From contig JBLWWH010000009.1 in NCBI GenBank assembly GCA_048268105.1, forward strand, positions 1-64,000: DNA of 64,000 nucleotides, read 5' to 3'. The position numbers and the translations under genes are program-made. Of the stretch, positions 26,101 to 33,143 are shown one piece after another. Numbering within the stretch: position 1 is the first letter of the stretch; the number at the start of each line of letters is the position of its first letter. Under the pieces are notes generated by a model. That model was not told the origin of the DNA, ran no database searches, and was given only the letters and a program-made list of their open reading frames with translations. Source of the stretch: Profundicola sp048268105. GTDB taxonomy: Bacteria; Bacteroidota; Bacteroidia; Flavobacteriales; Weeksellaceae.

Positions 26101-26325
26101 AAAAATGAGCAACCTATTGCAGAAGCCTTAAGAAATGCAAAGCTTCAATATTTAAAAGAAAATCCAGAGAAATTAAGACATCCTAAATATTGGTCGGCCA
26201 TGATTTTTATGGGTGATAATCACAGCATTAAAATCCCATCTAATCAAACTTGGATTTATTGGTTGTCAGGACTGGTAGCGATTGTAATTATTAGTCTCTT
26301 TATAATTAAGAAATTTAAGACTTAA
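23113..26325 (+). CDS. TPR-CHAT caspase-like protease with signal peptide and C-terminal membrane anchor
   Basis: 1070 residues. An N-terminal signal peptide is followed by about 600 residues of TPR-like helix pairs (for example NSLGTCYLHINEFEKAIDLK), a helical linker, and a CHAT domain (about 780-1035) of the caspase/separase fold. The catalytic His897 lies in LHLATHADF and Cys945 in ILGACETGKPGFEDGEGM; GTPNIITNLWKVDESST follows. A single C-terminal transmembrane helix (about 1046-1065) ends in KKFKT, so the TPR and CHAT parts should lie on the periplasmic side. It should be a cysteine protease whose TPR region senses a partner. It converges tail to tail on an anti-sigma/ECF pair, and the stop codons of the two genes share one TTAA. 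Confidence 0.92.
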   Translation: MKTSFSIIIIVTLLLSFTNLIQDSTPSQKLNDLILKNDFKEAQILFDHQWKEFEKTNEIDSLIPYLQHYAYIQQGLKEGSDIEFKISSFYQQLENALTHKQKIDFYDVAGTIHYRTTKKLDKSLAYFRQGLLLTKESNPKNPIREADFHHFISSVLMAKNNHEEARKHVKLALHIREQHKEDDIKKYLVSLNALGNSMYFTTQLDSARYFYQKAYDKAIQYEDNPYVALKLASQNIGNIAGIHYVMGEYAEGLELMYEVADKLKRYKSVAKSVTEQNSSNKLLMQCISNIAFLNESLGKHSKAISAYEYIIKELESDPMHDKVLLTDIQNSLGTCYLHINEFEKAIDLKEKVIQKEEENTQASLALADANYTLALIYEKLRKPEKAELYYNTTYNLYETILNGDYDYNFIDFIRNYTHFLAKNGQVEKALELASISQKYLEEMQHDENLFYAKQENNLSVICNIGNRFDEAKKYAQSSLNKYESKLKNAKSLIDTIAIEYNQTDAIANLNYANLHLDAYQNLDSLQSIAKNIHHAFEILERRKLAFDSAEDLAFMYSTAQNIFKIGEIVELKLYNNTENPRHLDNLLKIRESKTYNKIRSHLNQADSISFYGLPHHILKQERELKSQLSNYHIYITDSTKNINDYKGLEVEWQKYLKDLKTNHKNYYHLRYSNLLKSIESIDQSIREDESLVRYMFIEDELYALVMDKNSKNLVQLKTYNLNHQIIELKSSNDIPYQLSYNLYKSIFQPLEEFINFKNLRIIPDGVLFNLSFETLLTQPSRNSSEMIENSLLKKYIILYDYTLLKGNQKPNIDPKRTYAGFSPGFFEDLKSDYAQNIHNDFNKDDYYLKLLPQPNSVEVIKDFDKKFKGKSFLKEKSTITNFKEYASGNSILHLATHADFDNQNPQGSKLIFAKEAPNYTESNYLFLNDIYTYKFHNDLTILGACETGKPGFEDGEGMVSFTHALNYAGTPNIITNLWKVDESSTSKITSHLLNNIKNEQPIAEALRNAKLQYLKENPEKLRHPKYWSAMIFMGDNHSIKIPSNQTWIYWLSGLVAIVIISLFIIKKFKT

Positions 26326-27044
26326 GGTAGCTCCTTTAACAATTCACGTGCTTTTTCGGAGTCGAGTTCAAGAAGTTTTTCCTTGGCCCCAACATAGTTT
26401 TTATTCTTAATCAATAAAAGCGATTGAAACCAAAGTGCATCGTGATAGAAAGCTGAATTCGGTGAAATATTATCTAATTTTTCATTTGCCGATGTATAAG
26501 ATTTAAGGTTTAAATCTGCCATAGCGAGATAGTATTTAAGCGTATCATTATCGGGATTTGTCTTTATTAATTGAGTCCATTTGCGTTGAGCTATTTTATA
26601 ATTTTCTCTCTTATAATCAACCATTCCATCTAGAAAATCATAATTATTAGTTAAACCCATTTCCGTGGGTAAGCCCGGATCTGGTTCATAGTACTTATGA
26701 TATAAATCTGATTGATTGAAGAATAAAAAATAAACCGAAATTGCAATAATTAATAAGGCTGCAGCGATTTTAAATAACCAAGTTGTGAAGCTAGATTTGC
26801 TTTCCTTTTTTGTTAGAGATAATTCAGGATTATCTTGCTGATACTCTACTCCTATTGCATCTATGGCGATAGTTGACTGCAATTGTTGTTGTAAACTAAT
26901 TTCATTGCGTAGCATTTCATCTTGAGCCAATTCTTTTTCAAATTGGAGACGATTATCATCTGACATTTGATTCAACAAATAACGCTCAATACTCTCAAAT
27001 AAATCTTGATCAATTTCTTTATAGAATTTTTTATTCTTCCTCAT
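26322..27044 (-). CDS. Membrane anti-sigma-factor-like protein with periplasmic TPR-type tail
   Basis: 240 residues. Residues 1-85 are cytosolic and helical with the Bacteroidota anti-sigma-like pattern (SIERYLLNQMSDDNRLQFEK, ELAQDEMLRNEISLQQQL) and no zinc motif. One transmembrane helix spans about 90-109. Residues 110-240 form helix pairs of TPR type (FLDGMVDYKRENYKIAQRKW, KYYLAMADLNLKSYTSANEK). Its start overlaps the sigma factor stop by 14 bases, so the two are translationally coupled, as is normal for sigma/anti-sigma pairs. The likely job is to hold the ECF sigma at the membrane until the periplasmic part is triggered. A role as a substrate of the convergent CHAT protease is a hypothesis. 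Confidence 0.8.
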   Translation of the reverse strand: MRKNKKFYKEIDQDLFESIERYLLNQMSDDNRLQFEKELAQDEMLRNEISLQQQLQSTIAIDAIGVEYQQDNPELSLTKKESKSSFTTWLFKIAAALLIIAISVYFLFFNQSDLYHKYYEPDPGLPTEMGLTNNYDFLDGMVDYKRENYKIAQRKWTQLIKTNPDNDTLKYYLAMADLNLKSYTSANEKLDNISPNSAFYHDALWFQSLLLIKNKNYVGAKEKLLELDSEKARELLKELP

Positions 27045-27555
27045 GATTACTTAAATAAATTTCTCTGAGTTTCTGCATACATCTGTATTTTTGAGTTTTA
27101 ACCACAGAGGTCTTGTAACCCAACTTGTCTCCTATTTCTTTTTGACTGAATTTTTGATAGTAAAACATTCTCAACAATAGTTTGCATTTATTACCTAACA
27201 CCGCCAGTGATTGCAATAATCTTTTAGTATCAATTTCATTATATCCATCATCTTCAGATATTTCAAATAACTGAAAATCGGCATAAAGCTTAGTAACTCT
27301 TTTCCCTTTAGATCTCAATTGATCTAACCATTTATGCTTTGCCACTTGATAGATATATCCATATAAATCTTCTTCACTTATATTGAGTTTACCTTGCTTT
27401 ATTTTTAACCAAACTGCTAAAATGGCCTCTTGAAAAATATCTTTAGCTTCTGCTTCATTTCCAGAATTCGTCAAAATATACGACCTAACATTTGGATATA
27501 ATTTCGCATAAAAATCCTTGGGGTTAAACGCTATTTCTTCTGTACTAAATTTCAT
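27031..27555 (-). CDS. ECF-type RNA polymerase sigma factor
   Basis: 174 residues, ECF size. Region 2 (FYAKLYPNVRSYILTNSG, EAEAKDIFQEAILAVWLK) binds the -10 element and core polymerase; region 4 is a helix-turn-helix (FSQKEIGDKLGYKTSVVKTQ then KYRCMQKLREI). No region 3 and no C-terminal extension. It is first in a two-gene unit with the membrane anti-sigma-like protein. No typical ECF promoter pair is evident in its own upstream region. Target genes cannot be named from the sequence; the CHAT gene is a natural candidate. Confidence 0.93.
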   Translation of the reverse strand: MKFSTEEIAFNPKDFYAKLYPNVRSYILTNSGNEAEAKDIFQEAILAVWLKIKQGKLNISEEDLYGYIYQVAKHKWLDQLRSKGKRVTKLYADFQLFEISEDDGYNEIDTKRLLQSLAVLGNKCKLLLRMFYYQKFSQKEIGDKLGYKTSVVKTQKYRCMQKLREIYLSNHEEE

Positions 27556-27775
27556 TTAAGTTGATGTAATCAATCCTAAATGTAAACATATTTTATCAAA
27601 TTTCCCCTCAAGCCAATTTCTAAATTGAAATCTACAACTAAATCATAGTCGCTCCTCTTTAATACCATATCGTTTTATATTCAAAAGGTGAACAGCTTAT
27701 ATTAATTTTCTAAAATAAGATGAATCACCCTTACAAGATTAAGATTCAATTTTTGAAGGATTAATAATTTTTATT

Positions 27776-27814
27776 AAAAATGAAAAGCCCTGTATTCTAA
27801 TTGAAATACAGGGC
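27776..27814 (-). terminator. Terminator of the acyl-CoA dehydrogenase gene
   Basis: GCCCTGTATT / AATACAGGGC arms (27787-27796, 27805-27814) with loop CTAATTGA; the minus strand then reads a T-rich tract. It lies 25 bases after the stop codon. Confidence 0.8.
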
Positions 27815-27838
27815 CTTAAATATTATTTTAGCTAATAA

Positions 27839-28978
27839 CTAGTCAGCGATAGCTCTAGAAATTACAATTTTCTGAATTTCTGAGGTTCCTTCATAAATCT
27901 GAGTAATTTTTGCATCACGCATCAATCTTTCAACGTGGTATTCCTTAACATAACCATAGCCACCATGAACTTGAACCGCCTCAACCGTAACATCCATAGC
28001 AACTTGAGAGGCTTTTAATTTTGCTATAGCACTAGATAAGTCAAAACTTTCTCCGTTATCCTTGTCCATTGCAGCCTTATAAACTAACATTCTAGCGGCT
28101 TCAATTTCGGTATGCATATCAGCTAATTTGAAAGCAATGGCTTGGTGACGCATAATCTCTTTGCCAAAAGCTTTTCTTTGTTGTGCATATTTTAAAGCTA
28201 ACTCATAAGCTCCTGCAGCAATTCCTAAAGCTTGTGCAGCGATACCGATTCGTCCACCAGATAAGGTTTTCATGGCAAACTTGAAACCAAATCCATCATC
28301 ACCAATTCTGTTTTCTTTTGGAACTTTAACATCCGTAAACATTAATGAATGAGTGTCTGATCCTCTAATTCCTAATTTATCTTCTTTTTTACCCACAACA
28401 AAGCCCTCCATATCTTTCTCCACAATTAAAGCATTGATTCCTTTGTGGCCTTTTTCTGGATCAGTTTGAGCGATCACCAAATAGATAGAAGCTGAGTTAC
28501 CATTGGTTATCCAGTTTTTAGTACCATTTAACAAATAATAATCACCTTTGTCCTCAGCTGTAGTTCTCTGAGAGGTAGCATCAGAACCTGCTTCTGGTTC
28601 AGATAAACAAAATGCTCCAAGTTTTTCTCCCGAAGCCAGTGGTTTTAAATATTTTTGCTTCTGCTCTTCAGATCCAAATTTCTCTAATCCCCAACAAACA
28701 AGAGAATTATTTACTGACATGGCAACTGAACATGATGCGTCAATTTTAGAGATTTCCTCCATTGCCAATACATAAGATAAAGTATCCATACCACTTCCAC
28801 CGTATTCTGGACTCACCATCATTCCCATGAAGCCTAATTCACCCATTTTCTTAATTTGGTCATGAGGGAATTTTTGTTGATCATCTCTTTCTATAACGCC
28901 TGGTAAGCAGTCAGTTTGTGCAAAATCACGAGCTGCTTGCTTAATCATTTGCTGCTCTTCTGTTAATTTAAAATCCAT
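27839..28978 (-). CDS. Acyl-CoA dehydrogenase (short-chain type)
   Basis: 379 residues. The N-terminal helical domain is followed by FAD-binding signatures GAFCLSEPEAGSD and NGTKNWITNG, and the C-terminal domain ends with HGGYGYVKEYHVERLMRDAK and the catalytic base Glu in QIYEGTSEIQ. It oxidises acyl-CoA to enoyl-CoA, passing electrons to ETF. Glu in this late position is typical of short-/medium-chain enzymes such as butyryl-CoA dehydrogenase; chain-length preference is inferred. It is monocistronic with its own terminator. The 719-base region upstream is gene-poor. Confidence 0.94.
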   Translation of the reverse strand: MDFKLTEEQQMIKQAARDFAQTDCLPGVIERDDQQKFPHDQIKKMGELGFMGMMVSPEYGGSGMDTLSYVLAMEEISKIDASCSVAMSVNNSLVCWGLEKFGSEEQKQKYLKPLASGEKLGAFCLSEPEAGSDATSQRTTAEDKGDYYLLNGTKNWITNGNSASIYLVIAQTDPEKGHKGINALIVEKDMEGFVVGKKEDKLGIRGSDTHSLMFTDVKVPKENRIGDDGFGFKFAMKTLSGGRIGIAAQALGIAAGAYELALKYAQQRKAFGKEIMRHQAIAFKLADMHTEIEAARMLVYKAAMDKDNGESFDLSSAIAKLKASQVAMDVTVEAVQVHGGYGYVKEYHVERLMRDAKITQIYEGTSEIQKIVISRAIAD

Positions 28979-29077
28979 GAATTAAAATTTAAGACTGCAA
29001 ATTAACAAAATTCCATGAAACTTCGCACGTATTAAGCTCTATTAAATAAAGATTTATATAGAATTTAAATTAAATGA

Positions 29078-29122
29078 GAAAGCCTCTTAACATTGTACAT
29101 GGTACGCAGTTATGAGGCTTTC
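29078..29122 (-). terminator. Long hairpin, possible terminator of an unidentified unit
   Basis: GAAAGCCTC / GAGGCTTTC arms, extended by four more pairs past one mismatch, with an inner GTAC/GTAC stem in the loop. The following minus-strand DNA is T-rich but not a clean T run. Confidence 0.45.
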
Positions 29123-29495
29123 ATTATAGATTCGTTACTTAGGCATATCGTAAATAATTTTCTTCTGAGTATATCGCTTCTTACATGAATTACAAACTTG
29201 ATTAAATAATCTAATTAAGATGTTTAAATAAAATTCAATTTTCTATATTATATTACAAACCTAGTGTGAGATCGTTGAATATGTTTTGTTTTATTTCTAT
29301 CAAAATTAATTGATGACAATAAAATAATTCAACTCGAAATTAAAATCTGTTAGCTTTCTAACTCCACTCATTTGAATTATTGAGCGCAAGATTTAAAAAA
29401 TCATATGCTCGAAAATTATTTGGTATTTTGTTTTAACAAAATGAATGTCTAAGAACTCCTCTGCAATCAAATCATATCTTGAATTGATTGTATAA

Positions 29496-29527
29496 CAAAT
29501 ATAGTCCAAGATTTTTAATTCTACAAA
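29496..29527 (-). promoter_or_regulatory. Orphan Bacteroidota-type promoter
   Basis: On the minus strand TTTG (29527-29524), 20 bases, then TATATTTG (29503-29496). No long open frame starts downstream before the hairpin at 29122-29078, about 370 bases away. Confidence 0.4.
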
Positions 29528-29697
29528 TATTTATAGATCAAAGATTTAAACCACTTATTAACAGAGTTTACTAACAATTGTTGATAAGTTATAATTGCTT
29601 AATAAACAGTTAACTATACCTAAATACTATCGACTTAATATAACTTATAAACAATTATCACAATAGGTTTTTTATCTTCAATATCAAATTCGAAGTT

Positions 29698-30543
29698 TTA
29701 AGGTATCCATTTTTTCTCAAAATTGGGCTTACGCTTTTCTAAAAATGCGTTTCGTCCTTCTTCTGCCTCCTCTGTCATATAGGCTAATCTTGTAGCTTCA
29801 CCAGCAAAAACTTGTTGCCCAACCATCCCATCATCTGTAAGGTTCATCGCAAACTTTAACATCTTAATTGAAATCGGCGATTTAGCTAAAACTTCTTGTG
29901 CCCATTCAAAAGCCGTTTCCTCTAATTCATCATGAGGAACTACAGCGTTCACCATGCCCATTTCATAAGCCTCTTGCGCGGAGTAATTTCTACCTAAAAA
30001 GAAAATTTCTCTCGCTTTTTTCTGACCTACCATCTTAGCTAGATAGGCAGATCCATATCCTCCATCAAAACTAGTTACATCGGCATCTGTTTGTTTAAAA
30101 ATTGCATGTTCTTTACTTGCTAAAGTCATGTCACATACTACATGCAAGCTATGTCCTCCACCTACAGCCCATCCATTGACTACACAAATAACAGCCTTTG
30201 GCATAAATCTTATTAAACGCTGAACTTCTAAAATATTCAGCCTATGATAACCATCTTCTCCTACATATCCTTCTTTTCCTCTTGCTGCTTGATCTCCTCC
30301 ACTGCAAAAAGCCCAGCCACCATCTTTTGGCGATGGTCCTTCCGAACTTAATAAAACCACTCCAACAGAAATATCTTCTTGCGCATCATGAAATGCTCTC
30401 AATAATTCAGCAGTTGTCTTTGGACGGAAAGCGTTTCTAACCTCTGGACGATTAAAGGCAATGCGTGCTACTCCATCACATTTTTTATACGTAATATCTG
30501 TAAAATCGAATCCCTCGACTTCTTTCCAGTTAATATTTCCCAT
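29698..30543 (-). CDS. menB: 1,4-dihydroxy-2-naphthoyl-CoA synthase
   Basis: 281 residues. It is a crotonase-fold protein with the MenB-specific signatures: AFCSGGDQAARGKEGY, VVNGWAVGGGHSLHVVCDMT, KQTDADVTSFDGGYGSAYLA and the C-terminal AFLEKRKPNF. It closes the second aromatic ring in menaquinone synthesis. These motifs separate it from ordinary enoyl-CoA hydratases. Its presence fits a menaquinone-based respiratory chain. No other men genes are in the window, so it is a detached member of the pathway. ATG start; no consensus -7 box was found above it. Confidence 0.97.
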   Translation of the reverse strand: MGNINWKEVEGFDFTDITYKKCDGVARIAFNRPEVRNAFRPKTTAELLRAFHDAQEDISVGVVLLSSEGPSPKDGGWAFCSGGDQAARGKEGYVGEDGYHRLNILEVQRLIRFMPKAVICVVNGWAVGGGHSLHVVCDMTLASKEHAIFKQTDADVTSFDGGYGSAYLAKMVGQKKAREIFFLGRNYSAQEAYEMGMVNAVVPHDELEETAFEWAQEVLAKSPISIKMLKFAMNLTDDGMVGQQVFAGEATRLAYMTEEAEEGRNAFLEKRKPNFEKKWIP

Positions 30544-30654
30544 TATGTAAATTTTTATTATTTAATTGGACGATCAAGCAAATATAATCGATTTAAGATT
30601 CATAGCCTTAATAAGGAATGATATAGGTATTTCAGTAAACTAAATGAATATATA

Positions 30655-30694
30655 AAAAAGCAAAACTGCTTATCCTCAAAGAGAATAAGCAGTT
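30655..30694 (-). terminator. Terminator of the PadR-PspC unit
   Basis: AACTGCTTAT / ATAAGCAGTT arms (30664-30673, 30685-30694) with further pairing inside the loop. The minus strand then reads TTTTGCTTTTTTATA. Confidence 0.8.
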
Positions 30695-30729
30695 CTTTTA
30701 ATATGTTAGCATTTATTTAAACGATGATA

Positions 30730-32415
30730 TCAATCAACAATTGAATCAGCTTCGCTAGAAATAATAGGAATACTTGTATCATTTTTATTTGTTTTAATAA
30801 TTATTGGATCTTCAGCCGGTTTAATTCCATGATTGTAATTCAAGCCCTCAGACGGATCTATATTTGTTGTATTTAAACAATTTACACACTTCAATAAGTT
30901 ATTCTCAAAGGTATAAATATTTTCTGAATCCACATCATGCCATGTAAAACTTCCATTCTCATAACTCTCTACATCATCAACATTTCTGAAGATTATGTTC
31001 TTTCCTTCTGGTAGGTATACTGTGGTTTTAACATCTTGTTTTCGCCAACGTTGACCTTCTTTTAGGAATAAAAAGTTATCTAATCTAACTAAACTGTCTT
31101 CTACCGTGTAATTATATTTTGCTTCTTTAAGATTACTAGCCGCTTTGGCTTCGGTTCTTCCTTTACCAGTAATTTTTAATTCTATATAAGCGTGACCTGT
31201 AGTCGACTTTTTCAAGGTTAAATCATCATCCACTGGCACTGCAAATTCTCCATCTTTAATTTGAAAGATATCGTCAAAATCGAAATCACCATAATCATCT
31301 TCTCGCTGAACAATTATTGTATTTGCATGAGTGGGTATATTTACCGTTTCGGTGATAGAACTCGTGCGTTGGAAATCTCTTAGAGTAAATACGCTAACCG
31401 CCATAATACCCAAAACACCTAATATCCACAAAATAGGTAAAGCAAAGGCTATAAATTTTGGAACTTTATAGCGTGAAGAAATTAATCTAACGGCAATCAA
31501 AATTAATACTACAGCAGGAATAATCATCACCAAAGCAAGGCTTATGTAGGCTACAATTTGCTCCCAACTCCCTTCGAATAAATATGGTAAATATGAATTT
31601 AAACTAATGCCTGCTATTCCAATCCCAAATATAGCAACCATGAATGCAATTAATAAACTCAGGGCTAACATCAATAAAAAGAATATAAAAATAGCGGCCA
31701 TTATTTTTACAATAATCTTGAGAACATCGCCAATTACACTTCCAGAATTTCGTGCCACCCGGCGAGCATCGTTTCCAAAATCCTTTACATTGTCACGAAT
31801 GTTTTCCGGGCTGTTTCCAAAAAAATCTTTAATCGAATCAACGTTTACAGGCTCACCACGCATTTGTAATTTGTCTGATGTGGTTTTTGCTAAAGGAATA
31901 ATCAACCATAATATAATATAGGTAAAAATTAACATACTTGTAGAAACACCAAGGAAAATAAAATCTAAAAATGGCATTAATACAAAAAATAATCTAACCC
32001 AAACTGCATCTACTCCTATATAATGAGCAAGTCCAGAACAAACACCACCTAACATCTTATCATCGGGATCACGGAACAATTTTTTGACACCAATTCCTGA
32101 TTTGGTATTAGTTCTCCCACCAGAACCTGCGCTTGGCTCATCATCTAAAAATTCTTCATTATAAAAGTCTTCAGGCTGCCCCATGGTTTCAACCAAAAAA
32201 GCTACATCAGATGGATTCACAACTTCACGTCCCATCATTTTTTGTCTTAATAATTCGGCCATTCTATATTCTACATCATAAATGATTTCGTCTACTCCTG
32301 GTGAATTACGCAAAGAGACTTTAATGTCACTTAAATATCTTTTGAGCGAATTATAGGCTACTTCATCTATCATAAAAGCAAAGCCTCCTAAACTTATGTT
32401 ATATGTCTTATCCAT
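30730..32415 (-). CDS. PspC-domain membrane protein
   Basis: 561 residues. Residues 1-90 are a soluble helical domain (YNSLKRYLSDIKVSLRNSPG, MAELLRQKM). A PspC domain (about 110-180) follows, with LFRDPDDKMLGGVCSGLAHY and two hydrophobic helices. Then come about four more transmembrane helices (225-350) and a C-terminal soluble region rich in beta strands. PspC domains are known from the phage-shock envelope-stress response, where they sense membrane damage and signal to regulators. The start overlaps the padR stop by 8 bases, so the two are coupled, a pairing I know from other Bacteroidota. The regulator probably controls this protein. Confidence 0.9.
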   Translation of the reverse strand: MDKTYNISLGGFAFMIDEVAYNSLKRYLSDIKVSLRNSPGVDEIIYDVEYRMAELLRQKMMGREVVNPSDVAFLVETMGQPEDFYNEEFLDDEPSAGSGGRTNTKSGIGVKKLFRDPDDKMLGGVCSGLAHYIGVDAVWVRLFFVLMPFLDFIFLGVSTSMLIFTYIILWLIIPLAKTTSDKLQMRGEPVNVDSIKDFFGNSPENIRDNVKDFGNDARRVARNSGSVIGDVLKIIVKIMAAIFIFFLLMLALSLLIAFMVAIFGIGIAGISLNSYLPYLFEGSWEQIVAYISLALVMIIPAVVLILIAVRLISSRYKVPKFIAFALPILWILGVLGIMAVSVFTLRDFQRTSSITETVNIPTHANTIIVQREDDYGDFDFDDIFQIKDGEFAVPVDDDLTLKKSTTGHAYIELKITGKGRTEAKAASNLKEAKYNYTVEDSLVRLDNFLFLKEGQRWRKQDVKTTVYLPEGKNIIFRNVDDVESYENGSFTWHDVDSENIYTFENNLLKCVNCLNTTNIDPSEGLNYNHGIKPAEDPIIIKTNKNDTSIPIISSEADSIVD

Positions 32416-32740
32416 TTTCTTGAGTTATTTGGTTAACGGTGTTTTGTAGTTGATTCCAAGTGTGTTTTAAATCATTTAAAAAATCTTGACCTTTTTCGGT
32501 CAGAGAAAAGTACTTTCTAGGCGGTCCCGAAGTGGATTCTTCCCATCTGTAATTGAGTAAATCGGCATTTTTAAGTCGGGTGAGCAAAGGATACAACGTC
32601 CCTTCTACTACAATCATCTCTGCAGATTTTAGCTCCTCTATTATATCAGATGCATACAAATCTCCACGTTTGATGATACTCAAAATGCAAAGCTCCAAGA
32701 TGCCTTTTCTCATCTGTATTTTAGCTTTTTCTGCATTCAT
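32408..32740 (-). CDS. PadR-family transcriptional regulator
   Basis: 110 residues. A winged helix with the PadR hallmarks: GILELCILSIIKRGDLYASDI, the recognition region VVEGTLYPLLTRLKNADLL, and the wing GPPRKYFSLTEKGQDFL, then a dimerisation helix. PadR proteins are dimeric repressors that usually bind inverted repeats at their own promoters. Such a repeat (GTACTTTG / CAAAGTAC) lies over the -33 element of this gene. It is the first gene of a two-gene unit with the PspC protein. Confidence 0.95.
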   Translation of the reverse strand: MNAEKAKIQMRKGILELCILSIIKRGDLYASDIIEELKSAEMIVVEGTLYPLLTRLKNADLLNYRWEESTSGPPRKYFSLTEKGQDFLNDLKHTWNQLQNTVNQITQENG

Positions 32741-32800
32741 GAATTGAATTTTTAATGGTTATTTAAACTTATTTCAATAGCTATATAGAACTATCTAATG

Positions 32801-32833
32801 CAAACATACAAACATTATACAGTACTTTGCAAA
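32801..32833 (-). promoter_or_regulatory. Promoter of the PadR-PspC unit
   Basis: On the minus strand TTTG (32833-32830), 21 bases, then TATGTTTG (32808-32801). The ATG is 61 bases below. The -33 element sits in the centre of an inverted repeat. Confidence 0.6.
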
Positions 32834-32842
32834 ACAAAGTAC
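32822..32842. promoter_or_regulatory. Candidate PadR operator
   Basis: Perfect 8-base arms GTACTTTG (32822-32829) and CAAAGTAC (32835-32842) around a 5-base spacer. The spacer contains the -33 TTTG of the minus-strand promoter, an ideal place for repression. Confidence 0.55.
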
Positions 32843-33088
32843 CTTAAGTTAACTAATTTTAACATATATTTAACAATGTGTGTTTTTTAGAATATTTGAT
32901 TTTTCCATGATAGTCTTAATGTCACTGGTAAATTAAAATACGCGGAACTTATGTATAATTAAACCTTTGATTTAAAAAAATTTAAAAAATGAATTCCAGA
33001 AATGCATAAATATTAATTTGAAAACTTATTAAAAATCATAATATTAAAGCTTTGTTGAAAACGGGTTAAATATTAGTTCGATCTAATT

Positions 33089-33118
33089 TTTGTAAACAGA
33101 TACAAAGCCGTAAATTTG
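33089..33118 (+). promoter_or_regulatory. Promoter of the amidohydrolase gene
   Basis: TTTG (33089-33092), 18 bases, TAAATTTG (33111-33118). It fixes the start codon at ATG 33144, because an in-frame TTG at 33120 would begin inside or just after the -7 box. Confidence 0.6.
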
Positions 33119-33143
33119 ATTGATTTTAATTTCAAAGCATAAT

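Larger units (their letters stand above)
28979..29697. other. 719-base AT-rich gene-poor interval
   Basis: Between menB and the acyl-CoA dehydrogenase gene, both on the minus strand. It contains no convincing gene. It holds a complete-looking minus-strand promoter (29496-29527), a long hairpin (29078-29122), and short open stretches between them, one ending just before the hairpin with CNSCKKRYTQKKIIYDMPK (minus strand, stop near 29135). Several nonamers near 29555-29653 resemble DnaA boxes imperfectly. The interval could be a decayed gene, a small RNA gene or simple spacer. Confidence 0.5.
32741..33143. other. Divergent regulatory interval
   Basis: About 400 bases between padR (-) and the amidohydrolase gene (+). 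It holds the padR promoter and operator on the left (32801-32842) and the amidohydrolase promoter on the right (33089-33118). The middle part is AT-rich with no gene I can support. Confidence 0.6.

Noticed and set aside
26322..26325. CHAT/anti-sigma end overlap as evidence of a fused or misassembled gene
   Set aside because: Both frames close cleanly on the shared TTAA and both proteins have complete C-termini; it is normal convergent packing.
23113..27555. Type III-E CRISPR locus around the TPR-CHAT gene
   Set aside because: No repeat-spacer array, no Cas7-11-like gene and no Cas1/Cas2 are present anywhere in the window.
28979..29697. tmRNA, RNase P RNA or 6S RNA in the long gap
   Set aside because: None of the conserved core motifs of these RNAs are visible and the interval is far too AT-rich for them.
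33120..33143. TTG at 33120 as the amidohydrolase start
   Set aside because: It is one base after the TAAATTTG -7 box, so it would not be in the transcript; ATG 33144 is used.
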